Positions 11,832 through 24,275 of a stretch of 64,000 nt of DNA are shown piece after piece. The stretch lies in the NCBI GenBank assembly GCA_905183005.1, contig CAJJDO010000077.1:340152-404151 (forward strand). The letters run 5' to 3'. Both the position numbers and the translations under genes were made by a program. Each line of letters starts with the position of its first letter. Positions within the stretch are counted from its first letter, which is position 1. The notes below the pieces were generated by a model. The model did not search any database. It was given only the letters and a program-made list of their open reading frames with translations, and had not been told where the DNA came from. The DNA comes from Paramecium pentaurelia (Eukaryota; Ciliophora; Oligohymenophorea; Peniculida; Parameciidae).

Positions 11832-12610
11832 TAATTCATTCAATATTAGCATTATGTTATTATAGATAATTGAATATATCAAATAACGTTTGTGATTATC
11901 TTATAAAGATGAATATGTTGACCTTTTTCTAAATAGACAGGGAAATTAAGCATATGAAATAGTTGGATTTATTAATTCGATTAAAGTCATAATAATTTAA
12001 AAATCTGGTTCTCGTTCATATTGAGTCAGATTTTATAATAAATATAAATATTGCTATTATTTCGATTAAAACATAAAATTTAATTAAATGAACTATCTTT
12101 CAATTTAATATTTATTAAACAAAAATCTTTTGATAATTTTTATAATCTCACTATAAAAGTTTATAAGAGCAACTAATTAACAATAATTTTTTTAATTATA
12201 TTATTTAATTAACCAATATTTCTAAACTACTTAATTTTCAAGTTCTTAAAATACAAGAATGACTTTAAACTACAATTTTAACTAGTTATTTAGTTTGGTA
12301 ATATTAATTTTAGTCTCTTGAGATTTCAACAAAATTTATAAGTAATTTATATATACTTCTTTAGAATTTCTTATTTTATATTCAAAGAAAAATATTAATA
12401 TTTAAATTAAGAGAAAATTTAAATAATATATTAGAAAAGATGGAAATATAAACAAATTTCAAGACATTAATATATTAATTCAATAAAGAATTATTTATTT
12501 CTTTTTCTCTCTTTATTATATGAATAAGAATCATTTATTTTTTATCTAAATTTGGATCATTATATTATGAAAATTCAAATTAATATAAATTATAAAATAT
12601 AAAAATTATA
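11832..12610. other. 779-bp AT-rich gap, possible unmodelled small exon
   Basis: A plus-strand run near 11905-12020 reads DEYVDLFLNRQGNQAYEIVGFINS before TGA and has coding-like composition. The preceding codons contain TGA in frame, no start is evident, and I could not build a gene. The rest is A/T-rich sequence without a recognisable feature. Confidence 0.35.
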
Positions 12611-13462
12611 ATGGATATAAGATTAAAGAGGTTTGATGTATTTGGATTATCAAGAAATTAATAATCATAAAAAAGATTGGATTCAACAAGAAGATTAGAT
12701 GATAGAAGTTTTTTATAATTAAAATAATATAAGCATGAATTTATAAGAACTCCTTCTAATTCAAATACATGTTAAACATAAATGAAAAAACTAAGGTTAA
12801 AACATAAACCATAAATCAATCAAAACTAGATTTTATCATATTCACTATCAATTTAAAATATTGAATAATTACCAAATAGATCACTGGATCCAAAAGTAAT
12901 CAAATTGATAATTCCAAATCATAAAAAGAATACTCAATCACAAAAAGAAGGAATAACAACTACTAGAAATTATTATAATAATTATTTTGCTCATCATGAA
13001 CAAAATGAAAACAGAGTAAATTTAATATTAATCTTTATAGGCATCATTTCCTTCAATAAAATTTAAAAATAAGATTGTCAAATCATAATTTGAAGCTAAT
13101 TTGTAGTTCTATAAAAAATAACAGAGCATACCAATTTAAGTTAAATTAGTCAATCAAGATGATATTAAAAGAGAATTTTAATCAATAAGAAATAGATATG
13201 CCAAAAGCAGAACAGAACTAGAAAATTATGCTGATTAAAGTAAACCATTTCTTAGAACCTCAAAGTCAAAGTTTCATTTGTCTTAAAAAAGAAATTAAAA
13301 TTAGAAACAACATAATAAAAATAATAATAATTCAGTTGAGTAATATAATTTTATAAGATTAGATCTTAAACAAATTTAGATCTTGATTATTTGGAAGACT
13401 TTTAGAAATACGATAAAAATAATTTGAATCAACTTAGAGATGAAGTTATTCAAAACTCTTGA
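12611..13462 (+). CDS. Basic low-complexity protein, unknown function
   Basis: A 267-residue model, ATG 12611 to TGA 13460-13462, with a 25-nt and a 23-nt intron that are both required to reach the acidic C-terminus (DLDYLEDFQKYDKNNLNQL). It begins MDIRLKRFDVFGLSRNQQ and is rich in Lys, Arg, Gln, Asn and Ser. No domain recognised. The composition (basic, unstructured, short aromatic patches) is common among ciliate cytoskeletal or nuclear proteins, but nothing here decides between them. Confidence 0.65.
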
Positions 13463-13610
13463 TATCATCTTCACTAGATTTTATTAAGTATAATCTATAC
13501 ATTTTTTATTCTAAATTAATTTAATCTATTATCTTTAAAATTGAAGCATCATTTATAATTATTTATGTAACTACAAAACTAATTTATTTAATTAGATTAT
13601 ATAATATAAA

Positions 13611-14567
13611 TCATTTTAAATTTCCATAAAGTTATAATGCTTCTTAATACCATTATTATAACCATATCAAATAATTGGCTATATTTTATTTTAATTATGT
13701 ATTCTTTTAGTCAATAAGTCCAGTTGGTTATTAATTTTATTATTCATATTAATAAAACGGTAGAGGTGTACGAGATCTTATTGATAAATTATAGCTTCTT
13801 TAACTAATTGGATTTTAATCATTATATTCCATATATATATTTGAAAACTATTCTAAAATTTACTTAATAAATTCTATTTCTTATTAGTGTTCTTCATCAT
13901 TTGGAATTAAATTCATAGCTTTTACTAAATGTAATTATGCTATAAAACAATAATTATCAATTGTTTGATCACATTCATAAATTCTCTATGTTATATTATG
14001 AGTATTACTTTTTTAAGAAATATAATGATTTATTTAATTTGAGATTATAATTCAATTTATTCTGAAAATTGTTAATAAATAACCTTCTATTAATTTTAAA
14101 GTTTTTTTATAGTTGTTGCTAAAGAATTTTATTCATTAATATTAACGAGATTATCATCATCACATTCCTATTGTTAAATTTTGAATGATTTAATTTTATG
14201 GGAACTCACAATATTAATAAGATCTTCCCTCTTATAATTTCAAATAGTTACTTTTTATTTTTGTTGAAGTAAGGATGTTTAAATACATATGTTTTTTTTC
14301 CAATCCTTTATTTTTGAAATCCATATTGGTTCAATTATCTGAGAAGAAATAGACTATCATTACCTTGAGAAACTTAAAAAATTAGATTATTTGTAATGAA
14401 CACTTAAGACTGTTTTAACCAATTTGTCAATATCATTAATTAAAATAGCATCTCCATCTTCATTCCAATTAATGGTATCACTTAGTTCATTCTAAATAAT
14501 GATTAAAAGTTACCTCCAAAATATTAAATAGTTTACTAACAAACTTTGGACATTTCTTCTAAATCAT
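13611..14567 (-). CDS. Heat-shock-factor-type transcription factor
   Basis: A 287-residue model with introns of 22, 25, 23 and 23 nt. The HSF DNA-binding domain begins at residue 6: KFVSKLFNILENELSDTINW, then EDGDAILINDIDKLVKTVL, SNFLSFSRQLNQYGFQK (the recognition helix, normally SFVRQLNxYGFxK), and TYVFKHPYFNKNKKEDL. A Gln-rich helical segment follows (TTIKKLQNQQKVIYQQFSEQIEL), in the position of the HSF trimerisation coiled coil, then a Q/N-rich tail. HSFs bind nGAAn repeats and drive stress transcription. One intron (14229-14251) must end at GAG; otherwise an apparent frameshift arises. The usual V in SFVRQ is S here. Confidence 0.93.
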
Positions 14568-14831
14568 TAGCAAAAGAATTTAATATTAATTAAATAATAC
14601 ATTATATTAATAGTTTCTAAGTATAATGGATATTGACTTATTCAAAATTTATGGTCTAAATTCTAATCCAAACACATCTTCAAAGAAAGGAATTTCATCT
14701 CATTGAAATGTAGATTAATTTTTATTCTTAATTAGATTAATCTAAATTAATTATGATATAGTTTCTAAAAAACTCTTAATTAATAATTAAATTATATATA
14801 AAATACATTTTAGAATTTTAAGCAATAATGT

Positions 14832-16676
14832 TCAAATTAAGCCAAAACAGAACTAAAATTAGTTTTTATACTTACATCTCTTTATTTTAGCTTCATATTA
14901 TTAATTTATTGAACTTGTGCCTTATATTTTCTACCATCTATTTATAGTCTTCCAATTTCTTACAATTCCTTTTGCTACTTCTCAATAAATTACTATAACT
15001 TTTTTTATTACTAATTCTAAATTTCTTACATTTTAATTGGCTATTATGTTTTTTCCTCACTCATCATAATTACCCCCACCATATAATCATTTAATTTTTT
15101 TCTTAAATTTAGATTATCTTATAAAATATCAAGAATTTTGGATAAAATCTCATAGCTTTCATCACTAGAATTAATCTTAAATCCCAATAATTCATTTTTA
15201 ATATATGATAATTTCTCATTACTTTATTTAATAATATTTGCCATTCCAGATAATTAATTAGTCTTTTTAGCTATTTCAGCTATGTTACAATCACACATTT
15301 CTCTAAAGAAATGAGTTATCTTCTCCATAAACTTCTCCAAATCAACTTTATTCTATTCTAAAAACTTTTTCTTTAATGTAATTTTTCTATCAGTTTCTAC
15401 AATCCTTAATAAAGAAATAAGATTCTATAAATCCTTTGCTTTTTCTCTCTATTTACCTAATTCTTCTTATTTTCTTAACTTAGTTTCTTCTGATTAATTC
15501 TATCTTTTTAATAAATTATTCTTAATATTATCATTTGCTTAAAATAATTCTTTAATTCTCTTTTATTCTTTAATTTTCAATTCATGTTCAGCAGATTTAC
15601 CTTAATCACTTCTTTCTAATTTTCTAACTTACATATCAACCTCTTCTCTTTAATTATTCAATTCGTTTTCTTTAGCAAATATATCAACTAAATTCATAAT
15701 CACTTAAAAATTTACATAATTATTATTTTATACTCTGCAAATCTTTTTCTAATTATAGTATTTCTTCTTCAGTCTATTTTAAAGTATTCTCTTAAGAATT
15801 AGATTATCCAGTAGCTGATTAAATTTAAGTTTAAATATTTTTTAGTAATTAATCTTCACCCATAGTTTTTTCAACAATAGCAGGCTATTTGGCTGATAAA
15901 CTCTATTACTCATTTAATTTTTATTATAATTTCATAATTTCTTCTTAAGCTTCTTTCAATTACATATTGACAACCTAATTTTCTTACTCCTTTGTTATAT
16001 TGTCAATATTAAATAAATAACCTAGATTATTTTTCCCATATACTATCTTCACTTCTCTTGCATTGTCCCAAGGTGTTTGAATCACCTATTAAGGTGAAGA
16101 ATGATCTCCATCTCCCAAACCAAGTTAATTATTTGAATTATCACCCCAAGCAAAAAGACTTCCTTTTTTTGTTATTGCATAAGAGGAATCCCCTCCAGCA
16201 TAGATTTAAACGACAGGAGACTTTTTGAAAAATTCTACCTCTTTTGGCAATGAAACAGGATCTAAGTCATTCTATCCTAGTTATCCTGCCTCATTTCTTC
16301 CCCAACTATAAACAACGCCATTTACATCTAATGCCAAAATATGATTATTTCCTGAACAAATTTACATAATTTTTGTTTGAAAAGAAATAATGCCAGGTCT
16401 AGAAGCTTCAGCTTAAGTAGCACATGTTCGACCCAACTCTTCACAATTATTACCCCAAGAATATACTTATCCTGATGCTTTTTAAAGATATATAGATATA
16501 TATTTTATACTTGATAATAGAAACGTGTTAGCAATTGTTGTGCACATATTCAAAATGTATACTCCTTTTGGACAAAGATTATAAGGAGCAATCACACCAT
16601 TATTTTCAGAATTCTCATCATATAGTTTTATTGTTTAGGTTTCATAAATCTAAGTGGCTCCAACTTTATTTGCCAT
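14832..16676 (-). CDS. RCC1-repeat protein with long C-terminal coiled coil
   Basis: About 585 residues. The N-terminal ~200 residues carry RCC1-type blades: GQVYSWGNNCEELGRT, ICSGNNHILALDVNGVVYSW, GRNEAGQLGQNDLDPVSLP, YAGGDSSYAITKKGSLFAWG and DNSNNQLGLGDGDHSSPQQV. The rest, from about residue 220, is a charged coiled coil (NQVVNMQLKEAQEEIMKLQQ and further heptads). RCC1 blades act as Ran exchange factors or as protein scaffolds; with fewer than seven repeats and a long coiled coil this is more likely a scaffold, possibly cytoskeletal. A ~33-nt intron near 16475-16510 restores the first blade. The C-terminal exon border (stop at 14832-14834) is less certain. Confidence 0.85.
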
Positions 16677-17036
16677 AACAAAAAAGTGTTATTATTATTA
16701 TTATTAATCCTATTAAGAAGAAACATAAAATCACAAATTAAATCATTAAAAAATTATTTGTACTTATTCCTATTCTCCTCTTTAATTTCTATTATTGTAT
16801 CTTCAATTTAATATTGATAAATAACTTGAAATAGAAATTACATCACTCAATTAAAGTTGACATTATATTAAATGATCATATTTTACATAAGATATGTGTT
16901 ATTAAAAGTGAATTATTAAAATGAAAATTATGAGATTTTTATTTGTTGATAATAATATTCATATTCTTCTATTTGTTATATTATTGACTTTTTAACTAAG
17001 ATTACTCAAAATTGAATCAAAATTCTTATTATAACA
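16677..17036. other. 360-bp AT-rich intergenic stretch
   Basis: Upstream region of the divergent RCC1 gene and the small plus-strand gene that follows. A short (ATT)n run lies near 16688-16710. No other feature seen. Confidence 0.45.
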
Positions 17037-17423
17037 ATGATTGAAATTGTTAAATTTTTTTGTATTTTTAAAAAGGAATTATAATTATTATCATTAATAA
17101 TTGCCTTTCTTTTTATTATTGAGAATGTTCCAATTTCTCTATAGAAAATTAAAAAGTCTAAATTTGCCTATTCATATATGTATCATTTTGGAGAAAGAAC
17201 TATGTCTAAAATAATCTGGAGGTTAAAGTAGGATTTATCCTATATCATATAAATCTAGATAGTTATCCATCATTTTTTTTTAATGGTTTACAATTCTTAC
17301 TTAAGATCAATTTAAATTTATTAGATTTTCTTTATTTTAATTTCTTTTTTTAATATATAGAATCCTATCGAGGAAGTAATTTAACAAATTTATTATTTAA
17401 TTTAAGTGCTTTAACTTTTATGA
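17037..17423 (+). CDS. Possible small membrane protein
   Basis: ATG 17037 opens a 128-codon frame to TGA 17421-17423. It reads MIEIVKFFCIFKKELQLLSL, then a hydrophobic helix (LIIAFLFII), then a more ordinary coding-like segment (ENVPISLQKIKKSKFAYSYM, YHFGERTMSKIIWRLKQDLS), before a hydrophobic C-terminus. Codon mix and charge pattern suggest real coding in the first 75 residues, but a short intron may alter the 3' part (candidates begin with GTA near 17228). No family recognised; the call is tentative. Confidence 0.38.
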
Positions 17424-17608
17424 TATACTAGCATTTAAATGTTAATATTTAAAAAGGATGACATTATCATTTAATTATGATCAAAGTTCTTTCAATAATC
17501 TTGAAATATTCTAATAATAATGTCAAATAAGAAATATTATAAAATGTCACACTATAAACCATTAATAATTGTAAATTACATTTTGTAATTTAATTCAGAT
17601 AAATAATT

Positions 17609-17938
17609 ATGAACGATAATAATATTAGTGATCCTTTCACTTAAGCAAACATTTAAAAGGCTGATGCATTTTTGGCTCAATTTATTGATATAAAATAACT
17701 ACTTCCTATAAAGGAAGGATTAACAAAAGAGATGATTGAATACTTTAATTAGTTTAAATTCTCAACTTAAATGTAGATTGGACCCTTAAGTTATCAAGAG
17801 AGATAAAAAAAAATTTAAAAATATAGACAAAAAAGAAATACTAGATAGTTTTGTAAAAAGAACCATTATGATTACAGAACAAAAAAGGCAAAATCTCGTT
17901 AAAGAGAGAAAGGGAGATTTGTTTCAAACAAAAAATGA
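17609..17938 (+). CDS. CCT-motif protein
   Basis: A single-exon, 109-residue protein, ATG 17609 to TGA 17936-17938. The C-terminal half is an almost canonical CCT (CONSTANS/CO-like/TOC1) motif: ERQKKIQKYRQKRNTRQFCK then KNHYDYRTKKAKSRQREKGR ending F-V. It keeps the R-x-x-x-I-x-x-Y-R-x-K-R, the K-x-x-x-Y and the R-x-K-G-R-F positions. CCT motifs occur in nuclear regulators (plant CONSTANS, pseudo-response regulators, and some protist proteins) and mediate DNA or NF-Y-type interaction. The N-terminus (MNDNNISDPFTQ) has no zinc finger. Very short for the family. Confidence 0.85.
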
Positions 17939-17993
17939 AATTTTATAACAATGTATTCATCAATTACCACATCTTAATTAATTTATATATAAA

Positions 17994-19371
17994 ATGAGTA
18001 TAAAGGGCAAGTTATTTTTATCATAAAAAGTTGACTTAGGGTATAAGTCTTATGAAGACAGTATACATCCTACAACCACTATAGCTGATACTGGTAGTGA
18101 TTTTTAATTTGAAAGTAAAATCTAATAGAGTACTAATAAATCTATTTAAATGAAACCTTATTCATTACATTCAATTAGAAATATTTTTGATGGTAATATA
18201 ATTATTGTTATATAGAGGTTAAAAATGAAGAAAGGAAGAAATATAAAGATAGTTAAATTGGACCCAAATATGAGGATGATAAAAAAGATAAGGTTGTAAA
18301 ATGGTCTATTGTTGGTAAAGCTGAACAATTCTTGGCAGTCAGAAATAAGAATAGATAGAGAGTTGTAATAAAATAAAGAAAATAAGAAGGAGATGATTCA
18401 TTTTCTGATGATGTTCCATCTATTAAACCTTAAGTCTTATAACAATCTTAATCATAAATGTCTGGAATGGGTTAATCAAAGAAAATTCCAAAGAAACCCA
18501 GAGGGGAATTTAAAATGTTACCAAGATAAGATGCATTAGTTAAATTAGTTGAAGCTAAACACAGAATTGAAAATGATAAAATAGATAACATTAAACAAGA
18601 ACTCAAACTTCCTCTTTATATTAGAAATGCTATTACAAGAGATAGAAGAATTTTTGAATCATTTGATTAATTGAAAGAGAAGTGGGAATCTGTTAATAAT
18701 AAAATTGCATCAAATTGTTAAAGATCTCCTACTGAAACTATATTGATTAGATCAGATAATTATAGAGATAGAAATATTAAATTAAATATTATTGAATCTT
18801 AGAAAAATGAGGATGAAAAAAATAATGATAGATTATGGTATCTTAGATTAAGATGGTATGATTGTAAGAATGATAGACCTCCATTTTCATTAATAACTAC
18901 ATAAAGACCTAAAAGTATTCCCATGACTAATAGATTAATTAATAGATATGTAAAAGATTACAATGCTGAACATTTAAATTAATAATAAAATTTTGTATTG
19001 GCAGATATATAGAGTAATTTCAACACAAAAGTTATTGATAATCCATATTAATAGGTTGAAAAAGTTATACCAAATAGTATGAATATTTAAAAAATTTAGC
19101 AAAAAATTTCAATTTGTATAGTAAAAAATTAAACTAATAATTTGATGAAAAAATAAAGAATAAATCAAAAAAGAAATATGTAGATACAAATGAATATTTG
19201 GAACTTATAGGTGAAAATATTTATAAAAAAGAATTAAATTTTATAATGAAAGAATAATAATAGGAATACTAATATTTTGAAGAAAAACAAGATGAAGAAG
19301 AAGTATATGTTGATAATTGGAATAATTAATAATTATCTAAAATGAGTTAATAATTAATATAACATATCTGA
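17994..19371 (+). CDS. Uncharacterised 443-residue protein
   Basis: ATG 17994, TGA 19369-19371, with two 23-nt introns that are each needed to keep the frame. The N-terminus is Ser/Thr-rich (MSIKGKLFLSQKVDLGYKSY). The middle is basic (KKIPKKPRGEFKMLPRQDAL, LVEAKHRIENDKIDNIKQEL) and contains a distinctive aromatic block (DRLWYLRLRWYDCKNDRPPF) followed by SLITTQRPKSIPMTNRLINR. The tail is acidic and Gln-rich. I do not recognise the family, though the aromatic block looks like a conserved motif worth searching. The gene begins only 55 bp after the CCT gene, same strand. Confidence 0.78.
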
Positions 19372-19567
19372 ATCTACAAATTCTTTACAATAAATGACTT
19401 AATTAATTTATTTAAAAATTATATTATATAATCAATTTAGTATTAATAGTTATTGTAAACTATAAAAAAACTATTTATTATTTAATGATTAAAAAATCTT
19501 TAATTTTCAATATGAAAGATTCCTTAAAAATATATATAGCTAATTCAATTTTATCATATATTATAAA

Positions 19568-21063
19568 TCAATCTATTGTCTTAACAATTTTAGAAGAACT
19601 ACTGCTAATCCAATCAGGAATTAACTTTTTAATTTCATCATTAGTCATTTTATTAGTTTCAACTAATGATAATTATTAAAAATAACTTACAATTACTAAA
19701 CTCAAACAATTCTTAAATTTTGAAGTTATAGATTTCTTGAAGTTATTTCATTTAATGTATATCTCTTAATTAATCAAAATAGGGATGACATAATGCTTGA
19801 ATTGGAGTAAATCTTGTTTTTGGACAATATACAAGTAATTTAGAAACTAGATCAGTAGCCAAATTATCATTTGTTTTTATCACCTAAATATTAAAATTAA
19901 ATACTCTTTTCCAATCCCTTGCTTTAATTTATGGAAATTTATATTATTACATATCATATTCTGAATTCATACTTAGTACTTGAGTCTTGTTTGGAGTTCC
20001 AAGTACTTTAATGATCTCAATTAACTAATCAACAGCACTATCACCTAAAAATAGAGGTTCTCCATTAAATAACTCAGCTATCACACAACCAACTGACCAA
20101 ACATCAATTTAAGTATCATAATTCACAGCTCCAAATATTAATTCTGGAGCCCTGTAACATCTTGAACAAATGTAAGAAATATTTGATTCTGTTTTTACAA
20201 GTTTTTTTGCACTCCCAAAATCACATAGTTAAAGTTTATGATGATTAGGATTAACTAAAATATTATGAGGCTTTATATCTCTATGACATATGGATAACAA
20301 TGATATATAACTAAATATTTTATAATTTCTTACTAAATTGATCTTAGCAGTTAATATGAATAAATTTTCACTAATATTTCAGGCATTCTGGCCTATGCTT
20401 ATCTAAATGATTTATTGTAAGAATATAATGATTCTGGAAAATAATCCATAACTACATTCAAATATGTCTCATCTTTATTATCTGAAGGTGTGAAATAAGC
20501 ATACTTTAGTTTAACTACATTAGGATGATTTAATTCTTAAAGTATTTATAACTCTCTGTTTTTGTATCTTTTATCCTACAATACTTTCTTAATTGCCACT
20601 ATTTCTCCTGTTTCATTTACTTTTGACTATAAATCTTTATTTATTATATACTTTATAGACTGTACCAAACGACCCACTGCCAATGGCTTTAATATTTTAG
20701 TAAGTATAAGTTGAATAATCTTGTCTAGTTGTCTTTGAAGGGATCAATAATGATTTAGTATTGATTTTATCTATTCCTTAAGGTTTCTAATATTTTTTAA
20801 CAGCTTCAGATATTGGTTTAGTTTAGTTCTCATTTTTTAAACATTATTGATATTAAGTATTAAAATCTTTCATTATAGGTTTTTTAGCTGGTTTATTAAA
20901 AGATATAAGTTTATTGCGAAGCTTGAAATTGGATATATCTTAGAATGTCTGAATATCTTATTCTACTTCATCATAATCATTTGTCTCAGTTTGAACCCTT
21001 CTAGATAAGTTTGAATCACTAGGCTATGTGTTATAGTTATTATTAATACTTTTCCAATAACAT
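19568..21063 (-). CDS. Glycogen synthase kinase 3 (GSK3) homologue
   Basis: A CMGC Ser/Thr kinase of about 450 residues. Motifs in order: IKAIGSGSFGTVYK (glycine loop), EIVAIKKVLQDKRYKNRELQ (catalytic Lys and the GSK3-type KNRELQ), ICHRDIKPHNILV (HRD), LQLCDFGSAKKLV (DFG), SNISYICSRCYRAPELIFGA (GSK3 activation-loop Tyr and R-x-Y-R-A-P-E) and ATDLVSKLLVYCPKTRFTPI then QALCHPYFDQLRD, a GSK3 hallmark. GSK3 phosphorylates primed substrates in metabolism, polarity and development. The 3' end is in a last exon reached by a 28-nt intron. The start is inferred: ATG 21061-21063 joined by a 31-nt intron to an acidic N-terminal extension; Met at 20873 is an alternative. Confidence 0.92.
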
Positions 21064-21333
21064 TGGTTTATTTTTTTGCACTTTTTGATGCACTTTAATA
21101 CATACAATTTAACGATTTAATTTTTAAACAAAATAATAATAAAATTTTAATTAAGGAAATATATTTCTTTGTAAAATAGTTTAATCATTATATACTTAGA
21201 AACTAAGTCCTTTTTGATTAAGACAATACTGATAATTGTTCTAAGAATTTCAATTCACCTATTTATTTCAATTTATATAAATTACACAGAAAAATTTTAA
21301 AAAGATAATTCAAAACATATATAATCATTTTAT

Positions 21334-21996
21334 TCATTCTTACAAGCTCTCTGATCTTGAAGAAAATATTCTATTTACCAATTTAATTTGAGCCTTTTAA
21401 TTTATAAATGATTTCGAAGAATATTTTCTTGTTGGTTGTGTTGGTTATTTATTTTATTATCCAAAAGGATCTTTCACCTTTATTATATATTTTTTGCCTT
21501 CTAAACTATTAGAAATTTTGTTTATTCCAGAATTATTCTCCATTTATTGAGTTGTTTAACTACTATATTCTTTAAGAGTTTGCTTTCTAATGTGGAAACT
21601 AGATTTTTAATTTTGAACATTAAAAGAATTGATTGAATGCTTTATATTCAAATCCAAAATCTTAGGAATATTACTACTACTAAGTTCTTGAGAATCTTAT
21701 GTGCTTAATCTAGTACTTTGCTTAGTACTTTATTTTGTGCTTTGATGACTATATATATTATCTTTTTTGTAATCATTCATTTAATGAATAGTAGTTTTTC
21801 TGCAAAGCACATTTTTTTGAAGTATTTTTGTTTTTGATAATATTGATTTTATAGCTTCTAGATTTTATTAAGGTAAAGAGTTTTCCCTCTTTCTTTTTTA
21901 AAAGTGTTCATTCATTTTCCCAATCTATGGATTAAAGAATTAAGCGGTCTTTTGAAAACCTTCTTATTTTCCAAAACTCTATTCAAAAATTTTCAT
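21334..21996 (-). CDS. Low-complexity Ser/Gln/Lys-rich protein
   Basis: A single-exon frame of 220 residues, ATG 21994-21996 to TGA 21334-21336, with no TGA inside. Starts MKIFEQSFGKQEGFQKTAQF and has a Q-S-T repeat-like patch (SHQSTKQSTKQSTRLSTQDS) and a basic C-terminus. No domain recognised. The absence of TGA and the balanced amino-acid use make it a believable gene; function unknown. Confidence 0.65.
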
Positions 21997-22376
21997 TTCA
22001 AATTTAATATTGATATATGATTAACAATAAATAAATATATATAATTCTCAATTTCATGAAAAATTTAAAATGTTATAAATTTAATCTTAAATTATTTAAC
22101 ATTATTTAGTTTTACTTTACCCATTATTAATATGAAATTACTCTATGATACTATATAATAACATTCATCCCACTTATTCTATCTTTTTCCAAATTAATAA
22201 TTTTTCCACCTATCAACAATATCATTTGATAATTATGATATATATTTAGTGACTTAAATACTAAAAATTTTTGCATCTTTAATTCTCTTTTACTTAAAAT
22301 AGAAGTTTGTGATTGCGTTTTAAATATTATAATTTAAATGACTTTAATATAATGTAAAACTTTTATAATATATATT
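21997..22376. other. 380-bp AT-rich intergenic stretch
   Basis: Lies between the start of the low-complexity gene and the stop of the PH-domain gene, both on the minus strand, so it should hold the promoter of the former and the 3' end of the latter. No distinct motif seen. Confidence 0.45.
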
Positions 22377-24079
22377 TCAAAATCCTCTATCAGTTTCATT
22401 GTCTTGAGAATAACAACAGAAAATCTTATGAAATATTGAGTTCCCACTTGATTGAGATTTTTAATTTTTTTTATCTTATTATTCTTACTACTTTTTTTAT
22501 TTAAAAAAGTTATCATAATAACTAGCAATATCTTAACTATTATTAGTTTTTTCTTCTATATCTTCAGGCTAGATTTTATGTTTTTCAATTGATTAACTCT
22601 TTTTCTATTCAATTGATTAAGATTTAGGTATATGTTCTGGAGGCAATTCAGTTACTTTTTCCAAATCCTTAAATTCCCCTTTTAAATTTAATAATAAAAA
22701 ATCAATCTTCTTAACCCATTCATCTCTAATTTCTAATGAAGTTGTTCTAAACTTAAATGTTTTTTCATCTTTAGTGTAAATCTAATAAATTAAAATTTTC
22801 TTACATGGAAGTCATTATCCTTTCCAATTACATTTTTTATAGAAATTAACAATATATAATTTTCAGAGTCATTTTTCTCCTATTATGCCCAAATTAATGA
22901 ATCTTTCTTTAAATATACAATTCTTTTAAACCATTTATCCTTTCTAATTCTTCTGCTAATTTTTACTTCCATTTTTTCTTGTAATAAAACATCTTCTAAT
23001 TTCATACCTAAATCTTAATCCTCATTTTCAATTTACTAAGGAGTAAGTGTAGCTTTATATTCCTTTATAATTCTGATAGTTTTAAACCATGATTGAATCT
23101 CTGTTATTGATTCAGAAAAAAAATGATATTGACGTTCCTTATGTCGAAATTTAAAACCATAAGTCACACTATGGCTGAATTATTTCAAAAAGGCTAAGTT
23201 TCTATCAACATTCATCAATTCAAAATCTTCAATTTGATTTGCCTTTAATTCCCCTTTAAAGCTGCTTTAATCATTTCTAAATTCATATGCAAAATAGTAT
23301 AGATGATCTAATTTAAAGGGATCTGGGAGATCTGATTAACTGGGCCCTTAAATTTTAGCATCATCACCTAAAAGAGAAATAGAGGAAATAATAATAAACC
23401 ATCTCCTCTTAGCTTTTGTAAGTGAAGCAATTTTTCCCTTTTTATACAAAAATCCACATTTCACAAATTAATCAAATTTTTGTGAATCAAACTTATCAAG
23501 ATATGCATATAATCCTTTTGATACCATAACTTCTTCATTCTTTATTTCATTTTCTTAAAACTTATCCTATATTTGTTATTTCTCCTTGTCTATCATAATT
23601 GATGCTTTTGTTTCAGAATCTATATCTTTCCAAAATGCCTTCTGAGACAATTTTAAGCTTTCTGACCCTTTAGAATGGAAACTGTTTTTTGAATCTTAGA
23701 CTGATCCTGAATTTTACTAATTTAAAAGTTTTTCTTAAAGATATGCAATAGTAGAAGTCCATAATTCTCTAGCACTACTTGATTCTGCTCTCAATAACAT
23801 TTATCTATCTTTTAATTCAAGAACAAATTCCCTTTCAGATCCTTTGATTATACCAATTGACTTAATTGAATCTATAGGGATTACACCTTAAATAAATTTC
23901 TTAAATAATGTACCTTTTGGTTTAACATCTTTACTCAAAATTTTTTTCTTTGAATAAACTAAATATTACCCTTTATCTCTGACAGCAAAATGTCGTTTTT
24001 GGAATCCTTTTAGCATAGAAGGACTTTTTTTTTCTAAATTTCCTTAAAGTTATAATGCTTATTGATATTGTAAATCCAT
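22377..24079 (-). CDS. Protein with three pleckstrin-homology-like domains
   Basis: A 559-residue model with one 23-nt intron. PH-like domain 1 (about residues 20-130): MLKGFQKRHFAVRDKGQYLV ... EFVLELKDRQMLLRAESSSA with the C-terminal helix ARELWTSTIAYLQ. Domain 2 (about 215-370): KCGFLYKKGKIASLTKAKRR, WFIIISS ... YGFKFRHKERQYHFFSESIT, EIQSWFKTIR. Domain 3 (about 390-490): KDKWFKRIVYLKKDSLIWAQ ... FKFRTTSLEIRDEWVKKI. Each has the invariant Trp in the last helix. PH domains bind phosphoinositides or partner proteins. The tail is Gln/Ser/Lys-rich and ends IFHKIFCCYSQDNETDRGF, where the CC pair could be lipidated. No GEF, GAP or kinase domain is visible. Confidence 0.85.
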
Positions 24080-24275
24080 TTAATATATAAATTATTAAAA
24101 AATCAAATAAAAAGTTGCTTATAGATATGCATTAAATATATTAATAATTACTTTATCATTACAATTTTGTTTAAGATATATATTTAATGGAATGTATTAT
24201 ATAAATAAATAGAATGTATTATATAAATAAATCCTTGATTAATTATTATTTTATTATTATTCCTTATAGTAAAAT

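Noticed and set aside
14221..14251. Apparent 1-nt frameshift in the HSF DNA-binding domain (LFEIIRGK then TGA), suggesting a pseudogene
   Set aside because: A 23-nt intron ending at GAG (14229-14251) removes the problem and gives FNKNKKEDLINI, exactly the expected HSF continuation; the total coding length is then a multiple of three.
19485..19679. Plus-strand frame of 64 codons
   Set aside because: Antisense of the last exon of GSK3 (FETNKMTNDEIKKLIPDW).
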